A DNA stretch of 64,000 bases from Agelas oroides (lineage: Eukaryota; Porifera; Demospongiae; Agelasida; Agelasidae): contig OX422190.1 of NCBI GenBank assembly GCA_949130485.1, forward strand, positions 8,873,547 through 8,937,546, written 5' to 3'. Positions 60,964 to 64,000 of this stretch are shown here, piece by piece. The notes beneath the pieces were generated by a model that was given only the letters and a program-made list of their open reading frames with translations, did no database searches and was not told where the DNA came from. The position numbers were made by a program, and so were the translations under genes. The first letter of the stretch is position 1; every line of letters starts with the position of its first letter.

Positions 60964-60983
60964 CCCTAACCCTAACCCTAACC
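60964..60983. repeat. interstitial telomere-type repeat
   Basis: About three CCCTAA units, the animal-type telomere sequence, in the interior of the window. A short tract; may be a repaired break or chance. Confidence 0.7.
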
Positions 60984-60999
60984 TGTATACTGAGCCTTA

Positions 61000-62230
61000 A
61001 CCATTACACCACAAGCAATTTCGAAGGACCATGCACACTTTTCCGTCTAATGTGTACCGCTCAACCATCATACAAGTGCCATACTACACTACGCATGCGC
61101 AATGCACACTCCACCCACACGTATCACGTGAGGGGGCATGAACCGACATGAAAGTATTGAGACCCAAAGGAAATATGCCATGCGAGTTTGATTTTTCATT
61201 TCCTGGTAGGTCAAAGTACGATGAAATCAGCTGAAATTCTTTGTTTAGAAAATTGATTTTTTTAGTTGGACAAAAAGTGCACGCACCGCACCAACCCCTT
61301 CACAGATGTTCAGTGGTTACGAACTTCAAGATGCTGGTAGCCTGGGAAGCTTCCTCTACAGTTGTCTTATGTTATCAGCAGAACATAACCTCAGCTTGTC
61401 TGCAATTTGCAACCAGGGAACCACTCTGTGGTTAAAACCACCGCTTATAGTGGATGTGCTTGGGTGCTCTTTCAGGTATACTAACCTCGCCAATTTTTAG
61501 AGGATTACAAGGCCTGGGAAGCATACACACTATATTTCTATATTTCATTCTGTTCCTCTCCCACCATTTAGTGCATGGTTATATATATAGTGTGTTGTTC
61601 CTTGCCTGTCTGAAGTTCGCAAGACTGGGTTGAAACTCATGATATCACACACACACAAAGTGAGAGGTTAGACACTTGGGTCTCTTGCCAGTTGTGATGT
61701 TTTGTCTGACTACAGGCTGTGATTGACTTTACTGACAGAAAATGTCTCCAAATCCAACCTCTCACTTTGTATATGTCTTACCAACTTCAGATGGGCAAGG
61801 AACAACACACTAGGTACTCATGCTCAGATAAAGACAGCAATTTTCTTAATCTTGACAGGCGGATTACACACACACACACACACACATGTAGGTACTCAAA
61901 TATAGCCTGACAGCAACTTCCTTAGATCTCGACAGGCAGATTGATGCTGGTCGCAAACGCTTCAACACGGGAGATATAGCCAGGTGACGTGACTACTCCT
62001 TGCAGTATATTTTCTAACAACCTACACTGAAGCTGATTGAATGAAAGTTGAAGATATAAGTCCTCTGTCTACACCTCCTCCAGGCGCCGGCTCTCAGCAT
62101 CTTTGAGTTTCAATGAACAAAAGCTCTTTAGGTGAACGCTTTACTGAGCCAGTTCACCACAACTTGGGTGGGCAATTAGTGCTTTCGCGGCCGCTGTACA
62201 TGTATACTTGCGACGTGTGGCGCTATCAAC
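61000..62230. other. unassigned DNA
   Basis: No exon recognised. Contains a short (CA)n at 61868-61885 and the CAACCAGGGAACCACTCTGT dispersed repeat at 61410-61430. Confidence 0.45.
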
Positions 62231-62242
62231 TGGACCAACATC

Positions 62243-62633
62243 TAGTCTCACGTATCCAGACTCTCGCAGGGAGGGAGAACTGCCCATATAAGACTTGTTC
62301 CAACACCTACCCCAACTTAGTCTCGCCGGCCAGACTCTCCTCCCCGTGTGAGAGTCTGGCCGGCGAGACTAACCCCAACTGGGGTGGGCGATAAGTAGCT
62401 GCGCACCACAGAGTTTACATTGCTTCGCGATAATTGCAGCTTGTCCAGTGTGAGTGTACATAATCATTATGTACACTCATATAAGTCCCTTCACGGCCAC
62501 AGCGTTTATGATAAACGCTGTGGCCGTGAAGGGACTTATCACCCACCCCAGGGGTGGCTGTTGGAACAAGTCTTGTATGGGCAATTCACCAGACTCTCCC
62601 TCCATGCAAGAGTCTGGCGGCTACGCGAGACTG
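62243..62633. mobile_element. 391-bp foldback element made of serial hairpins, perfect 9-bp duplication
   Basis: TAGTCTCACGTATCCAGACT ... CAAGAGTCTGGCGGCTACGC, GAGACTG. Flanked by ACCAACATC (62234-62242, 62634-62642). Arms (GCCCATATAAGACTTGTTCC and inverse) enclose three smaller stems: a nested 54-bp element, GTGAGTGTACATAAT/inverse, and a 28-bp perfect stem (AAGTCCCTTCACGGCCACAG..). Confidence 0.92.
62318..62371. mobile_element. 54-bp foldback micro-MITE nested, perfect 9-bp duplication
   Basis: TAGTCTCGCCGGCCAGACTC ... GAGTCTGGCCGGCGAGACTA, an almost perfect hairpin. Flanked by ACCCCAACT (62309-62317, 62372-62380), so it is an independent insertion into the larger element. Confidence 0.94.
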
Positions 62634-62900
62634 ACCAACATCCACTACAGTATTGTATGTAGATTCTGCATGTACCTCCACAGAGAAAAAGAGCTTGCCT
62701 CGACCTCTTTTGGATATATGAGAACGCGACGTTCAGTAGAACACTTAGCCGTTAGTGCTGTCAGTTTGTTGGCCGTCACTATTCAGTGGACTGGACTTCT
62801 GGACTGGACTACTGGACTCACGGAAACTGCCTCTGGCAGGAAATGAACACAAATATATCGAGATTCAACAGCACCCTACAGGAAAGACGTAGTAATATTT

Positions 62901-63081
62901 AGCGTCGCTCCCAGGCCTAATTCTTTCTCCACGTACATAGTCTCGCAGGCCAGACTCTCCGCACGTGAGAGTCTGGCCCGCGAGACTATTCTCTGACAGT
63001 TCGATCATGGTGCAAGTGCGCGCTTTTGTTTTGTAGAAAGCGATCAAAAATTGGAGCCAGTAATTCTGGGAACGAGGCTAA
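62901..63081. mobile_element. degraded foldback element with a 51-bp hairpin inside
   Basis: Outer ends near AGCGTCGCTCCCAGGCCTAATT and AATTCTGGGAACGAGGCTA. Inner hairpin 62938-62988 (TAGTCTCGCAGGCCAGACTC..CGCGAGACTA) is the twin of 62318-62371 but without a visible duplication. Confidence 0.7.
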
Positions 63082-63351
63082 GTAAAGTGAATAGCACTGA
63101 AGTGCTTAACCCTCGGCGCATAATATTAATGCAGAGTCACAGGACATCCCACAGATTCCCTACTCACTACAAATGCTCACTACATTAGGGAGGGGTTTGT
63201 TGGGGGAAGGTAAAGGGCTAGTAGGACAACTTGGGACACTGTTATCCTGTACGACTTTGTGTAGTCTCAGCTAGCTATCTAGTGTACCATCATACCGCAT
63301 GAATTTCCTTCGCCTACTTAGCTATACTCCCTGGTAATCCTGGATATGTAC

Positions 63352-63496
63352 CATGCCTTACATACATATTGTAGCAGTATTGACCATGCCTGTACATACA
63401 TATTGTAGCAGTATTGAGCATGCATGTACATACATATTGTAGCAGTATTCAGCATGCATGTACATACATATTGTAGCAGTATTGACCATGCATGAA
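63352..63496. repeat. 36-bp tandem repeat, about 4 copies
   Basis: CATGTACATACATATTGTAG then CAGTATTGACCATGC repeats with few changes. Confidence 0.93.
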
Positions 63497-63499
63497 CGA

Positions 63500-63744
63500 C
63501 CTTAATTGCGCGTGGGCGTACCCGAGACTCAGAACAGGAAAAAGAGCGAAGGTAGCGGCCAACTTATTACATGTATCTAGTTATCGGGGGTTGAATATCA
63601 TACACACCGAGCGTTGAACGTATAGTTGGTTGAACAACGCGCAAAACGTTGCCTTTCTGTTTTAGTCCTATTTTGATTACGTCATGCTTACGTAGAAAAA
63701 TGCGATACATATTCGCGTTCCGGGGGAGCCTGGGAACGAGGCTA
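63500..63744. mobile_element. left-truncated copy of the 50844 foldback MITE
   Basis: GACCTTAATTGCGCGTGGGC, AAAAAGAGCGAAGGTAGCGG and the right terminus GAGCCTGGGAACGAGGCTA match 50961-51220. The left arm is missing, replaced by the tandem repeat before it. Confidence 0.88.
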
Positions 63745-63900
63745 CAACTAGCGCTTGCCGTGGCAAACGAATCGCAGCATAACTCTTGAACGAAACGTTC
63801 TTGGCGAAATCGGCGAAATTTAAACACATCCTCGTTCGGTTTGAAGCCTATCTGCGTCCAAACTTCAGAGATTTAGCCGCCAGGTGAGCCAAGCTAGTTG

Positions 63901-63902
63901 TA

Positions 63903-63940
<38 letters not shown>
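63901..63940. repeat. (CAGA)n microsatellite
   Basis: About nine GACA units. Confidence 0.93.
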
Positions 63941-64000
63941 GAAGTACTGTAACCCTCGCTGCGCATGCGCGCCGAGGGTTAACTAGCCTAGAACCCAAGC

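Noticed and set aside
61723-61920. tRNA or other RNA gene search in gene-free stretches
   Set aside because: No stretch showed convincing A-box/B-box spacing with a cloverleaf; nothing could be supported by eye.
63352-63496. 36-bp repeats as a CRISPR-like array
   Set aside because: The repeats are contiguous with no unique spacers, and the genome is animal.

Overview
The window looks like nuclear DNA of an early-branching animal, most likely a sponge. Genes are split by short GT-AG introns, and the sequence carries several transposon classes, CA/GT microsatellites and a short TTAGGG-type tract. It holds a cluster of animal-specific receptor genes: Eph-type ectodomains, fibronectin III domains, receptor tyrosine kinase and Frizzled cysteine-rich domains. 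The sponge assignment is inference from that gene content; no species is claimed.

Layout. 1-4.9 kb: a GC-rich minisatellite, then a CR1/Jockey-like LINE nested inside a second LINE fragment, then foldback remnants. 4.99-6.87 kb (+): a possible small two-exon gene whose intron holds a head-to-head satellite. 7-10.3 kb: foldback elements and unassigned DNA. 10.32-14.36 kb (+): a complete six-exon triosephosphate isomerase gene. 16.4-17.6 kb (+): an R-SNARE (VAMP) gene. 18.4-22.9 kb: a young, whole-looking Ty3/Gypsy element on the minus strand with matching 192-bp LTRs. 24-60 kb (-): one long cluster of receptor-like genes, all read on the minus strand.

The minus-strand cluster, in transcription order: an Eph-type ligand-binding exon pair with an in-frame stop (59.7-58.5 kb); a TM plus tyrosine kinase gene of Met-like type (54.2-49.4 kb); an Eph-like receptor (signal, ligand-binding, EGF-like, FN3, TM) that has lost most of its kinase (47.6-43.5 kb); the ectodomain start of another Eph-like gene (42.95-40.7 kb); three tandem copies of a gene module for secreted Frizzled-CRD plus Ig-like domains (39.0-37.6, 36.8-33.7 and 32.8-29.7 kb); and an FN3/FN3/TM/short-tail 3' end (27.1-24.05 kb). 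In that last gene one FN3 exon is cut by a LINE and the other by a 590-bp foldback element. The cluster appears to be an actively rearranging family of cell-surface and secreted signalling proteins.

The most striking non-genic pattern is a swarm of foldback elements with ends close to TAGCCTCGTTCCCAGGC or TAGTCTCG..CAGAC. They range from 19 bp to 1.1 kb. Nine have perfect 9-bp target duplications, and some are nested or tandem. At least two other inverted-repeat families with 8-bp duplications, plus a CACTGYAAAAA-ended family, are also present. All coordinates, splice sites and comparisons were read by eye; no alignment or database search was run.
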